DNA of 64,000 nt. It comes from Enterococcus caccae ATCC BAA-1240 (GTDB lineage Bacteria > Bacillota > Bacilli > Lactobacillales > Enterococcaceae). Where the stretch lies: NCBI RefSeq assembly GCF_000407145.1, contig NZ_KE136473.1, positions 745,827 to 809,826 of the forward strand. Direction: 5' to 3'. A program made the translations under genes and the position numbers. The first letter of the stretch is position 1; every line of letters begins with the position of its first letter. The notes beneath the pieces were generated by a model. It did not search any database. It was not told the origin of the DNA and worked only from the letters and a program-made list of their open reading frames with translations. Shown in pieces: positions 47,135 to 55,893 of the stretch.

Positions 47135-47394
47135 ACGTGACTTACGACGAATACGGCCGCATGAACTATTGCCCAGAACTACATACCAAAAGAGGCGAGC
47201 CTTGGACACAAGAGGATCTTGATTACCTGAAAGAGTGGTACTCGGTTATTGGTCCAGAGGAAATGAGTTTTGCTTTAGAACGTCCTGTTAAAGCGATCAT
47301 GACAAGAGCAAGTTCGATGGGTATTAAAGTTGTTGGAAACAACAAACGACTAAAAAAAGAGCCAACGTCGGTCGCACCCGAAGAAGGCCATTAA
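47131..47394 (+). CDS. phage protein with SANT/Myb-like fold
   Basis: 87 residues. RGEPWTQEDLDYLKEWYSVIGPEEMSFALERPVKAIMTRASSMGI resembles the Myb/SANT-like DNA-binding fold of phage early proteins. It overlaps the previous gene by four bases. Confidence 0.55.
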   Translation: MNVTYDEYGRMNYCPELHTKRGEPWTQEDLDYLKEWYSVIGPEEMSFALERPVKAIMTRASSMGIKVVGNNKRLKKEPTSVAPEEGH

Positions 47395-47425
47395 ATAAAT
47401 ATCAAATCTAAGGAGAGTATAGCAT

Positions 47426-47794
47426 ATGGATGAAAAAAAGGAAATTAACGAAATAAGACAAGCAATCAAAGATTTGGGGAATCGCTGTAGAGAGTTGAAT
47501 TTGAACTTAGCGGTCTCTTTTTCAGAAGAAAAAGGAAACGCAATTGGAACAATGCTAGTTGGAGATCCAATTGAGTTATTCATATTGCTTCAACACTTCA
47601 ATGAAACATTGAAAAAGCGATCAAAAATGACATCAGACGAATTAATCAATGCATTTTTATTGAAGCAAGAAGGTTGTGGATGTCCGAGATGCAGAGCGAA
47701 AAGAGCAGCAGAGAATGAACGCGAAAACAGTCCGGCATCAATGGATGAAATCAAAAGCATGCTAATAAATATCTTGGGAGGTATGGAGTCATGA
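47426..47794 (+). CDS. hypothetical phage protein with Cys motif
   Basis: 122 residues, AAGGAGAG before the ATG. An N-terminal helix, then a C-terminal GCGCPRCRAKRA that could bind zinc or nucleic acid. It overlaps the ATPase gene by four bases, which suggests coupling with the recombination module. Confidence 0.55.
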   Translation: MDEKKEINEIRQAIKDLGNRCRELNLNLAVSFSEEKGNAIGTMLVGDPIELFILLQHFNETLKKRSKMTSDELINAFLLKQEGCGCPRCRAKRAAENERENSPASMDEIKSMLINILGGMES

Positions 47795-49734
47795 CACAAA
47801 TTTTGATTAACCGTGTCTCATATAAAAACTTTAAAGGATTCAAAAATTTCACACTAGATTTAAATGGAAAACCAGCAGTGGTAAGTGCACGGAATGGATT
47901 TGGTAAAACAAGTCTTTCTGACGGGCTACAGTGGCTATTCTTTGGCAAAGATACTCAAGGGTCAAAGCTAAACCCTAAGCCATTAGACGCTAACAATAAT
48001 GAGCAAATCGGTCTCGAACCAGAAGTGGAAGCTGAACTAATCATTGATGGTAAAACAGTCACACTCAAAAGAATTCAAAAAGAGTCTTGGTCATCTAAAC
48101 GAGGAGAGGTAGAGAAAACTCGTGGATCAGACACAACCAAATATTTTATTGATACTGTACCAACCAAGGAAAAAGACTGGAAAGCTTATCTTGAAGAAAT
48201 CGGCGGCGAGTCTAAACTTCAAATGCTATCTAATGCATCGTTTTTCATGCAAATGAATTGGAAAGAACGCCGTTCGATCCTAATTAGTATGTCAGGTTTG
48301 ACTGATGAAGATGTCATCCAAAACGATCCTGAACTTGCTGAGCTTGCGACAATTCTTGATGGACACAGTGTTGATGAAATGAAAAAAATACTAGCAGGAC
48401 AAAAGAAGGAAGTCAAAGCAAATATTGAAGGCATTCCAGCTCGTATTCAAGAAAATACAGATGCAATCAACAACATTAAGAATGACAAAACACCCGAAAA
48501 GGTTCAAGAAGCTATTGCATTTTTTAGCAAAGAAATTGAAGACAAAGAGAAAAAGCTTTCTTCTTTTGTCGCAGGTGATCCTACTTTAGATCACCGTCAG
48601 GAATTATCGCAGTTACAGATAAAGCTTGCTGAAGCAAACAACCAGTTTTTAACCAGCTCCAACTTGGCGACACAATCTTTACAAGAGGATGTCAATGCGC
48701 AACAAGCAAAGGTGAATAATATCCGTGCTGCCAAACAAGAGCTGGAAAGCAACGAATATCGTTTACAACGAGCTATCCAAGAAAAAAATGAGTTTAGAGC
48801 CGCTAAGCTTGCTGAGTATAAAGCTCTAAACGAAAAAACATTTGATGATCATCAGACAACTTGTCCTACCTGTAATCAGGATCTACCGCTTGATCAAGTT
48901 GAAGAATTAAGAAATAAATTTAACAAAGATAAAGCTGAAAAAATAGAAGAAAATAAAGCAGCAGTCGAAGCTCAAAAAGCTACGAAGCAGGACATGGCAA
49001 GCCTCGATAAAGAACTACAGCAAGTTAGAACTGAGATCAATCGTTTAACAGGTGAGTTCTCGGCAGCTAATCAACAGCTGGATTTAATCAATAACGATCT
49101 TAATTTCCAACGTACAAAGATTGGATCGTTTGAACAATCTGATCAATATCGAGAAATCAATCAACAAATTAATCAGTGTCAACAAAAAATCAAAGATGCA
49201 ACAGGTGACAAGGGTGGCGAGGAACAAGCCTTGCTGCAAGCAATCGCTGAGGACAAAAACAACCTTGCTGTCATGCAGGCTACTTTAAAAGAGTTTGATC
49301 TTATCAAACAGTTTGAGGATCGGATCAACGAACTTAAAAACAAGGACCAAGAACTCAAACAACAGAATCAGGATATTGAAAGAAAATTATGGATGATCGA
49401 CGAGTTTACTCGCCGCAAGGTTAAAAAGCTAGAAGAATCAATCAACGATAAGTTTGAGATGGTTAAGTTTAAACTGTTCAACATTCTAAAAAATGGCGCA
49501 ATCGATGAAGTATGTGAGGCGACTTATAAAGGTGTTGAGTACAGCAGCGGATTAAACAATGGTGCAAGAATCAACTGTGATTTAGATATTATCAACACTT
49601 TGTCACGAGAGTTTGGTATCCATTTACCAGTATTTGTAGATAATGCCGAATCCGTTAATCAGTTGATTGATGTTGATACTCAGATGATCGAGCTTCAGGT
49701 GACAGAAGACGAACAATTGAAAGTTGAGGTATAA
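47791..49734 (+). CDS. SbcC/Rad50-like AAA ATPase
   Basis: 647 residues. Walker A ARNGFGKTSLSDGL at the N-terminus, long coiled coils (about 200-290 and 310-540) flanking a zinc-hook CPTC motif (TTCPTCNQDLP), and a C-terminal part with HLPVFVDNAES, a degenerate Walker B. No SbcD-type nuclease is adjacent. It sits two genes before RecT, so a role in phage recombination or end processing is likely. Confidence 0.85.
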   Translation: MTQILINRVSYKNFKGFKNFTLDLNGKPAVVSARNGFGKTSLSDGLQWLFFGKDTQGSKLNPKPLDANNNEQIGLEPEVEAELIIDGKTVTLKRIQKESWSSKRGEVEKTRGSDTTKYFIDTVPTKEKDWKAYLEEIGGESKLQMLSNASFFMQMNWKERRSILISMSGLTDEDVIQNDPELAELATILDGHSVDEMKKILAGQKKEVKANIEGIPARIQENTDAINNIKNDKTPEKVQEAIAFFSKEIEDKEKKLSSFVAGDPTLDHRQELSQLQIKLAEANNQFLTSSNLATQSLQEDVNAQQAKVNNIRAAKQELESNEYRLQRAIQEKNEFRAAKLAEYKALNEKTFDDHQTTCPTCNQDLPLDQVEELRNKFNKDKAEKIEENKAAVEAQKATKQDMASLDKELQQVRTEINRLTGEFSAANQQLDLINNDLNFQRTKIGSFEQSDQYREINQQINQCQQKIKDATGDKGGEEQALLQAIAEDKNNLAVMQATLKEFDLIKQFEDRINELKNKDQELKQQNQDIERKLWMIDEFTRRKVKKLEESINDKFEMVKFKLFNILKNGAIDEVCEATYKGVEYSSGLNNGARINCDLDIINTLSREFGIHLPVFVDNAESVNQLIDVDTQMIELQVTEDEQLKVEV

Positions 49735-49737
49735 ATA

Positions 49738-50031
49738 ATGGATTTAAAAAAAGTCGAACTTTATTCAGCAGAAATTAATAATTTGATGAACGAGATTGAA
49801 GCTTTGAATAATTGGTTAGAGATCATAACCAACATAAGTGGCATTCGTGTTTCGGGTAAAGGGTCAAGCGGGAATCAAGTAGCTTTTGAAATCAAAGAAA
49901 GTCGCTTTTTAAATTTAAATAGTCCATCAGTTAAAGCTTTTCAAGCTCTTGCATTTAACGAAATAGACGAGTTATCAGTAAAGAAAACTAAGGAACTATC
50001 TGAATTGCTAAAAAAAGGAATTGAGGTATAG
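49738..50031 (+). CDS. hypothetical phage protein, 97 residues
   Basis: Starts three bases after the ATPase. Helical N-terminus (MDLKKVELYSAEINNLMNEI) and a beta-rich centre. Unknown; probably part of the recombination block. Confidence 0.5.
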   Translation: MDLKKVELYSAEINNLMNEIEALNNWLEIITNISGIRVSGKGSSGNQVAFEIKESRFLNLNSPSVKAFQALAFNEIDELSVKKTKELSELLKKGIEV

Positions 50032-50034
50032 AAA

Positions 50035-50175
50035 ATGAATATTTCTGATCAGGAATTAAAAAAAATCGCTGAACATTTACTAGAAATGTCAGCAGAGTTG
50101 ATTTCGTTTTCGAATCAATTAAGTAGCGACAGTGTAGTCCAAGACGAAAGTATTTCTAAGGTCGAATCGGATTAA
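50035..50175 (+). CDS. small phage protein, 46 residues
   Basis: Begins MNISDQELKKIAEHLLEM; helical, acidic end. Overlaps the opposite-strand gene by 57 bases. Confidence 0.4.
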   Translation: MNISDQELKKIAEHLLEMSAELISFSNQLSSDSVVQDESISKVESD

Positions 50176-50322
50176 ATCAATATCAATTTGAGCTAAGCCT
50201 TTTTGATCGTAAGTCCCACTAGTCATCAATACTTTATTTTCGGTATTAGAGATGGTGAAGTAAAATTCACCTTTTGAATTTTTTCTTATAACAAAAAAGA
50301 TTCCTTTGATATCTTTTTCCAA
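50119..50322 (-). CDS. YegP-like (DUF1508) small protein, opposite strand
   Basis: TTG start with GGCAGGTG; extended -10 TGCTATACT at 50348-50356. 67 residues: KNSKGEFYFTISNTENKVLM and TYDQKGLAQIDIDLIRFDL follow the DUF1508/YegP pattern of short beta-beta-alpha units. Function of the family is unknown. Confidence 0.6.
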   Translation of the reverse strand: MEKDIKGIFFVIRKNSKGEFYFTISNTENKVLMTSGTYDQKGLAQIDIDLIRFDLRNTFVLDYTVAT

Positions 50323-50375
50323 AAATCAACACCTGCCTTTTAAAAATAGTATAGCAAAGAAAGGAATAAAAAAAC

Positions 50376-51251
50376 ATGGCTAATCAAACACCAGCACTAC
50401 TACAAAAAGATATTACGGATCAAGTAACACATAAAGTAGCAGCAATGCAAAAAGAGGGTTTAGCTCTACCACCCTCATACAGTCCAGCCAATGCTTTAAA
50501 AAGTGCATTTTTCGCAATGACTAATGCACCTGGAGGAAGTTTGCTAGAAAAATGTTCGAAAGAATCGATCGCCAATGCTTTATTAGATATGACGATTCAA
50601 GGTCTAAGTCCAGCAAAAACACAATGTTATTTTGTCCCTTATGGTCAAACGTTAAAACTTACACGTTCTTACTTCGGAACAATGGCAGTTGTCAAACGCT
50701 TGAGCGGAGTTAAAAATATTTGGGCAAACGTGATCTATAAAGGCGATGAATTTGAAATCGAAATCGATGAACACGGTCACGAAAAATTATCTAAGCACGG
50801 CACCTCGTTTGCTAACCGCGACAATGAAATCATTGGAGCTTATGCCATCATCGAAAGTAATGAAGGTGAACAGTTTTTAACTACCATGACTAAAAAAGAA
50901 ATCGATAAATCTTGGAGTAAAGCAAAAACTAAAAACGTTCAAAATGATTTCCCGCAGGAAATGGCAAAACGAACTGTAATCAATCGTGCTGCTAAAGCCT
51001 TTATCAATACAAGTGATGATAGCGACCTTTTGATCGAAGCTATCAACAATTCAACAGCTAATGAATATCCAGATGCGGATGAAATCAAAGAAGCTGAGAT
51101 TATCGAAGAAATTGACGAAAAGGCAAATAGTGAAGTTCTCGATCCTAAGCCTTTGCCAAAACAAGCAGAGCCGACCAAAGAAGAACAGCACCAAAAAGAA
51201 CCAGAAGTCGAGAAGCCAACAATTGAACAAGCAGAGGATGAACCATATTGA
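50376..51251 (+). CDS. recT: RecT-family single-strand annealing protein
   Basis: 291 residues. NALLDMTIQGLSPAKTQCYFVPYG, LTRSYFGTMAVVKRL and AKRTVINRAAKAFI are RecT core features; the last 60 residues are an acidic, disordered tail. Anneals ssDNA in phage recombination. Confidence 0.92.
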   Translation: MANQTPALLQKDITDQVTHKVAAMQKEGLALPPSYSPANALKSAFFAMTNAPGGSLLEKCSKESIANALLDMTIQGLSPAKTQCYFVPYGQTLKLTRSYFGTMAVVKRLSGVKNIWANVIYKGDEFEIEIDEHGHEKLSKHGTSFANRDNEIIGAYAIIESNEGEQFLTTMTKKEIDKSWSKAKTKNVQNDFPQEMAKRTVINRAAKAFINTSDDSDLLIEAINNSTANEYPDADEIKEAEIIEEIDEKANSEVLDPKPLPKQAEPTKEEQHQKEPEVEKPTIEQAEDEPY

Positions 51252-51976
51252 TTAAGATAAAAAGTTTTGGATCTGGAAGTTCAGGGAATGCATATTTAAT
51301 TGATGATAGTCACAGTCAGTTAATGATCGAGTGTGGTGTCCCATATAAACAGATACAGCAAAACATGGGACACGATTTTTCGAAAGTGCTGGCATGCCTA
51401 GTCTCACACGAGCATCGAGACCATTGTCAATATATCAAACCTTTGATTGATGGAACAACATTAGATATATACGCAACTCATGGCACGCTTGATGGGATTT
51501 ACTCGGACGATAAAATCAAGCTTTCTCAGTTTGATCATTATCGGATGAAAACTTTCGAATATAAAGAAACTACAAAAATCGGTACTTGGTTTGTCACTCC
51601 TTTTGAAACTCAACACGATGCAAATGAACCTTGCGGTTTTTTAATTGATAATACTGCCGGCGATCGATTAGTTTTTATCACTGATAGCTATTACGTCAAA
51701 TACAAATTTCCTAACGTCACTCACATGATGGTTGAGGCTAATTATTCAAAAGAAATTGCGGATGAAAAAATGACTGAGGGTTATGATCTGAAACGCAAAA
51801 TAAGATTGTTAGAAAGTCACTTTGATTTCGATCGAACTAAGGATTTTATCCAAGCGAATAAATCAGCAAAATTACAAGAAGTTTGGTTGTTGCATCTTTC
51901 AGACAGTAACAGCAATGAGAAGCAGTTTAAAGAAGAAATACAAAAATTAACTGGTGTTCCAGTTTATATAGCATGA
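51248..51976 (+). CDS. metallo-beta-lactamase-fold hydrolase
   Basis: 242 residues, TTG start overlapping recT. Zinc motif SHEHRDHCQYI near residue 57 and GSGSSGNAYLI at the start, as in YycJ/WalJ-like proteins. In this position, beside RecT and with no other exonuclease, it may be the nuclease partner; that is inference. Confidence 0.8.
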   Translation: MIKIKSFGSGSSGNAYLIDDSHSQLMIECGVPYKQIQQNMGHDFSKVLACLVSHEHRDHCQYIKPLIDGTTLDIYATHGTLDGIYSDDKIKLSQFDHYRMKTFEYKETTKIGTWFVTPFETQHDANEPCGFLIDNTAGDRLVFITDSYYVKYKFPNVTHMMVEANYSKEIADEKMTEGYDLKRKIRLLESHFDFDRTKDFIQANKSAKLQEVWLLHLSDSNSNEKQFKEEIQKLTGVPVYIA

Positions 51977-51998
51977 CACAGAAAGGGGGCGAAAATTT

Positions 51999-52859
51999 TT
52001 GGCACGAAAGAAAAAGCAGACTGTAGATTATTTTCCGCATATGGCAAATAGTGGGAAAACACTTTTTATTTTAGAAAATTCTTTTGGAAATGATGGTTAT
52101 GCTTTTTGGTTTAAGTTGCTTGAACTTATAGCTTCCACTGATGGTCATGTTATTGATGTCGGAAATTCCGCTGAGTGGAGGTTTCTGTTAGCAAAAACTC
52201 GGGTGAACGAAGAAACTGCTAACAATATCTTAAATATGTTAGCAGAATTGGATGCTATTGATCTTGAGTTATGGAAAGAAAAAGTCATATGGGCAACTAA
52301 TTTTATGGAGAATGTCGGTGATGTATATCTGAGAAGAAAGGTAGCAAAGCCTAGAAAGCCAGATTTGAAAAATAAATGTCAACATAATAGCTACTCACCC
52401 GCAATTATCGAAGCAGAAACCGAGCACAACAAACAAGATGTAGACATTAATCAACAAAGTAAAGTAAAGGAAAGTAAAGTAAATAAAAGTAAAGTAAAGG
52501 AGAGTAGTAATAAGGACGATTCAGACGACCTCAAAACTATTTTCAGATTCTACGAATCCAACGGCTTTGGAACATTAGGTCAAAAAACAATGCAAGATTT
52601 TGAGTATTGGATAAAAGACTTCATTGAAATTGGAGCAACAGAAGGAAATGCTATAAAAATTATTCTCGCAGCAATAAGTGAAGCTGTAGATTATAACAAG
52701 AGAAGTTACGCTTATATAAATAGAATCCTTCAAGATTGGGAACAAAAAAGATATTTAACTATTGATGACGTTAAGGCAGGTCAAAAGAAAATTCAAGCAG
52801 ATAAAAATAATCAGCAACCAGAGACAAACACTGATTACGACGATTTGGATTGGGGGTAA
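51999..52859 (+). CDS. phage replication initiator, DnaD-like
   Basis: TTG start; 286 residues. N-terminal Lin1244/DUF4373-type winged helix (DYFPHMANSGKTLFILENSFGNDGYAFWFKLLE), a low-complexity KVKESKVNKSKVKES linker, and a C-terminal DnaD domain (FYESNGFGTLG, YINRILQDWEQK). It recruits the helicase loader encoded next. The linker DNA is a repeat array, likely the origin. Confidence 0.87.
   Translation: MARKKKQTVDYFPHMANSGKTLFILENSFGNDGYAFWFKLLELIASTDGHVIDVGNSAEWRFLLAKTRVNEETANNILNMLAELDAIDLELWKEKVIWATNFMENVGDVYLRRKVAKPRKPDLKNKCQHNSYSPAIIEAETEHNKQDVDINQQSKVKESKVNKSKVKESSNKDDSDDLKTIFRFYESNGFGTLGQKTMQDFEYWIKDFIEIGATEGNAIKIILAAISEAVDYNKRSYAYINRILQDWEQKRYLTIDDVKAGQKKIQADKNNQQPETNTDYDDLDWG
52456..52505 (+). 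repeat. AAAGTAAAGG-type repeats, probable phage origin
   Basis: Direct repeats AAAGTAAAGTAAAGG / AAAGTAAAGTAAAT / AAAGTAAAGTAAAGG inside the initiator gene. Many Firmicutes phages carry the origin as iterons in the initiator gene. Confidence 0.6.
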
Positions 52860-52862
52860 ACA

Positions 52863-53705
52863 ATGCAAACGGCAAATCCTTTTCAAATGATGATCGCTAA
52901 GCTTTTATATATCACTGGTGACAGTTGCCCTCATTGTGGCCAAGATATGTACGCTTGGCGGCAGAAGAATAAAGATGGGAGTGACCGATGCCCTCCTGCT
53001 TGCATGCAATGTGGATATAAAATGCTTAAGAAAAAAGAAGTAGCAGCTGTCGAAAAAATGACTACTGACAGCATGAGAGGTAAGGTTATTAACTTCCTTA
53101 AACGTGGTTCTTTGCTGACTGACAAGCCACTCATGGATAAAAGGGTTGAGAGTTACCAAATTATTGATGATGAGACTAAACGTGCTAAGGAGCGGGCAAA
53201 ATTAATCGTTAATAAAGTTCTTTTAAATGATCCAATCCATGGCATATTTCTTGGCAATCCAGGAGTCGGAAAGAGTCATTTAAGTATGGGTATCTGTTGG
53301 GAAGTCATCGAAAAATCGAATTACAGCAAGAAAGCTCTTTATGTCAGCTATCCATATTTATTGGACCAATTAAAGTTCGCGATGAATGACGAACAAGTTC
53401 GAAAAGCTATCACAGGTGAACTGATGTCAGACATACAGAAGGCTGATTTTGTTGTGATTGATGATATAGGGGCAGAGTTAGGTTTGTTCGATGGCAAAAC
53501 AGCAAGTAGCCCATATAACAATGAAATTTTAACTAGAATTACTGATTCTAGACAAAATAAAGCCGTAATTTACACAACAAATTTAACGGTCGAACAATTA
53601 AAACAAGCTTATGGTGATCGCGTTGTCTCTAGGATGGCTAATAATTCAAACGGGTATGGCTTTACTTTTAGAACAACGAAAGATAAGCGAATAAGCGGAA
53701 TTTAG
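52863..53705 (+). CDS. DnaC/DnaI-like helicase loader
   Basis: 280 residues. Zinc-finger N-terminus (CPHC...CPPACMQC), AAA+ core with Walker A LGNPGVGKSHLSMG and Walker B FVVIDDIGAELG, and a sensor region with YTTNLTVEQLKQAYGDRVVSRM. Loads replicative helicase together with the DnaD-like protein. Confidence 0.9.
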   Translation: MQTANPFQMMIAKLLYITGDSCPHCGQDMYAWRQKNKDGSDRCPPACMQCGYKMLKKKEVAAVEKMTTDSMRGKVINFLKRGSLLTDKPLMDKRVESYQIIDDETKRAKERAKLIVNKVLLNDPIHGIFLGNPGVGKSHLSMGICWEVIEKSNYSKKALYVSYPYLLDQLKFAMNDEQVRKAITGELMSDIQKADFVVIDDIGAELGLFDGKTASSPYNNEILTRITDSRQNKAVIYTTNLTVEQLKQAYGDRVVSRMANNSNGYGFTFRTTKDKRISGI

Positions 53706-53716
53706 GAGGGAAGAAC

Positions 53717-54118
53717 TTGAAAGAGAATATTATCGTATCAAAAGAATTATACAAAGTTGCAATTCCTATGGAAGATACAAACGATTGGGGAATGGTGCAT
53801 TGCCACAAAGTTTCAATCGGGGAATTTTCGTTTGTATTTATTCCTCTAGAGGCACAATGGGGAATTAAGCTCAATGTTACTGAAGAAACATCAGGTTGTA
53901 AACTGACTGAAATTTGGGTGAATCCTTTTGAATTTGCTGAATGTGATACAAAAGAAAAAACGATTGAACTATTTAAAAATAAAGCAGAAAAAGTTGTGGA
54001 AATGATTAAGGAAATCGGCAAGGAAAAACTCAAAAACAGTATAACGAAACGGACTGGAGAAATTATTGCTATGTGTGGACCTAGACCAGAAAGCGAAGTG
54101 GTCGAATGCCTTATGTAG
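53717..54118 (+). CDS. hypothetical phage protein, 133 residues
   Basis: TTG start with AGGAGGG. Beta-rich N-terminus, helical C-terminus (FKNKAEKVVEMIKEIGKEKL). Not recognised. Confidence 0.55.
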   Translation: MKENIIVSKELYKVAIPMEDTNDWGMVHCHKVSIGEFSFVFIPLEAQWGIKLNVTEETSGCKLTEIWVNPFEFAECDTKEKTIELFKNKAEKVVEMIKEIGKEKLKNSITKRTGEIIAMCGPRPESEVVECLM

Positions 54119-54339
54119 TCAAAGTGTGGGCGTATCTTGATAAAGATGGGTTTCCAGTTGGTGATCTTTCAAGAGCATATCACCATGAGGATAAACAGCT
54201 GGCAAATTTAACAGCTGCAACAGCGGATGGAATTATGGTCAGGGTTAAGCGATCCGTAGATATGAAAAAGGTGAGTAAGCCTGAGAAGAAAATCAAAGTA
54301 TCCAAGTCAAATCAAACTTGGATGAAAGGTGGCGAATGA
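54106..54339 (+). CDS. hypothetical phage protein, 77 residues
   Basis: Overlaps the previous gene by 13 bases. Begins MPYVVKVWAYLDKDGFPVGD and ends in a lysine-rich tail. Unknown. Confidence 0.5.
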   Translation: MPYVVKVWAYLDKDGFPVGDLSRAYHHEDKQLANLTAATADGIMVRVKRSVDMKKVSKPEKKIKVSKSNQTWMKGGE

Positions 54340-54340
54340 A

Positions 54341-54511
54341 ATGACTAAATGCATGACTTGCAATGATCACCGTGTTGTTTGGACTACTGGAGATTTCGGG
54401 CTAGCCACCGCCAAACCTTGTCCAAAGTGTAATCCAAACGGAAACTATGTTAGAAATCAGATTGATGAAATTGAAAGAAGTAGGAAGGAGACCAACCATA
54501 ATGGCAAATAG
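54341..54511 (+). CDS. small zinc-ribbon-like protein
   Basis: ATG 54341 with AAAGGTGG; 56 residues with CMTC and CPKC pairs. Likely a zinc ribbon; function unknown. Confidence 0.55.
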   Translation: MTKCMTCNDHRVVWTTGDFGLATAKPCPKCNPNGNYVRNQIDEIERSRKETNHNGK

Positions 54512-54968
54512 CCCTACAGCCTTAAACAAAAGAGGGAATAAAGTTAAATTGGATGGTCATACGTTCGATTCACAAAAAGAAGCCACATTTTATGAAAAAT
54601 TTGTAAAGAATTGCGGCTTCCCTTATGAAGTACATCCGAGATTTATTCTTAATGAAAAACATGAATTACCAGGTGCGAATATTTCGAGCATCGCTTATTC
54701 ACCTGATTTTCTAATTAAGGATCACAAAGGCAACTGGTTACATGTGATCGATATTAAAAACAGCTTTGGCGCTTATGGGATTGATCAATCAAACAAGTTA
54801 AGATTCCGATTGTTCGCTATGAAATTTAATCATCCAGTTGAAGCAGTTGTTATCAGAGCAAACGATTTTAAAGTGATCACTCAAGGTGTAACGAAGCCGC
54901 TTAACGAAAAGAATCCATTTATTACAAGAAACTTTAATTATCACTGGCGACAAGCCACTAACTATTAG
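54501..54968 (+). CDS. DUF1064 protein, predicted nuclease-like
   Basis: GAAGGAG ten bases before ATG 54501; 155 residues. KVKLDGHTFDSQKEATFYEKF, SPDFLIK and VIDIKNSFG give the D-x(n)-(D/E)-x-K layout of a PD-(D/E)XK fold as in phage DUF1064 (Holliday-junction-resolvase-like) proteins. Confidence 0.7.
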   Translation: MANSPTALNKRGNKVKLDGHTFDSQKEATFYEKFVKNCGFPYEVHPRFILNEKHELPGANISSIAYSPDFLIKDHKGNWLHVIDIKNSFGAYGIDQSNKLRFRLFAMKFNHPVEAVVIRANDFKVITQGVTKPLNEKNPFITRNFNYHWRQATNY

Positions 54969-54979
54969 GAGGAAAACTG

Positions 54980-55117
54980 ATGGATTTAGAAGTGAAATAT
55001 TTAAAAGAGAAGATTGAATTCTTGGAAGCTTTACTTGAACTTAATTCAAACTCTTTACAAAAAGCAATGGAGAGCAACAGAAAATTAATTGATTATATAA
55101 AATACAAAGGGAAATGA
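54980..55117 (+). CDS. small coiled-coil protein, 45 residues
   Basis: AGGAGG before the ATG. Begins MDLEVKYLKEKIEFLEALLEL, a heptad pattern. Ends back-to-back with the convergent next gene. Confidence 0.5.
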   Translation: MDLEVKYLKEKIEFLEALLELNSNSLQKAMESNRKLIDYIKYKGK

Positions 55118-55831
55118 TTATTTCCCTTTGTTCAAAAGTTTTTCTGCTTCAAGTAAAGTCATTTCATTTTCAACATCACTTAAGAGAGCCTTAATGAAAG
55201 TTTTGATTGACTCAACATCGTGTTCTGGGTGTCGACGTGTGTAATGGGTTTCATCATTTCCTAGAAAAGAAATAGCTTTGGATAGTTTCTTGATCCGTCG
55301 GTTTTCTAATTTTTCAATCTTATTACCTAAAGTAGTTTTTGGATTGGTTAACCATTCTTTAGTAACATTTTCCGGAGGATAACAAAGTAGAAAATCGGTA
55401 ACTAGAAATTCTAAAGATTTTCTGAACCCCATGCCAGCGATTTGATCAAGTCCATCATCTTGAGCTTTTTGAGATTGATTGTAAATATTGAAGAATTCTG
55501 GAAATTTATCTAACAAATCTTTGTTTTGGGTTATTGAGTTTTCAACTAATCTTGATTTTGGATGTACTTCTTTAGTTTCTAACCATCTATTATTAAGCCC
55601 ACGTGATTGAAACTCCATATAGTGAACAGATGATTTTTTACAAAAGTAACAACTGAAAAAACAAACAGCGGCTACTTCGTCATCAGTATTATCTAAATAT
55701 ATTCCTGATATAAAAATTTGTTCTCCAACGTTATTGCAATAGTTACAGATTCTAGGTTCTTCTATATCTAACTCATAACTGTCATGATGTCTTTCGTCAA
55801 AATCATAGTAATTAAGTCTTTCTGTAATCAA
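55118..55831 (-). CDS. DUF4145-like protein on the opposite strand
   Basis: TTG 55831 with AAAGGAG; extended -10 TGATATTAT at 55860-55868. 237 residues: a CNYC...CYFC zinc-ribbon-like front half, then an all-helical half (GMGFRKSLEFLVTDFLL, TTLGNKIEKL, NDETHYTRRHPEHDVESIKTFIKALL). This order fits DUF4145, a domain often found with defence and restriction genes. Its reversed orientation and own promoter mark it as an accessory (moron) gene. Confidence 0.65.
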   Translation of the reverse strand: MITERLNYYDFDERHHDSYELDIEEPRICNYCNNVGEQIFISGIYLDNTDDEVAAVCFFSCYFCKKSSVHYMEFQSRGLNNRWLETKEVHPKSRLVENSITQNKDLLDKFPEFFNIYNQSQKAQDDGLDQIAGMGFRKSLEFLVTDFLLCYPPENVTKEWLTNPKTTLGNKIEKLENRRIKKLSKAISFLGNDETHYTRRHPEHDVESIKTFIKALLSDVENEMTLLEAEKLLNKGK

Positions 55832-55893
55832 TATTGTTTCTCCTTTACGTTTTAAATTAATAATATCATACAAAAAAGAAAGAAGGAAAAAAC

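Noticed and set aside
52456-52505. CRISPR array
   Set aside because: Repeats are short, contiguous, and in frame within the initiator gene; no spacers.
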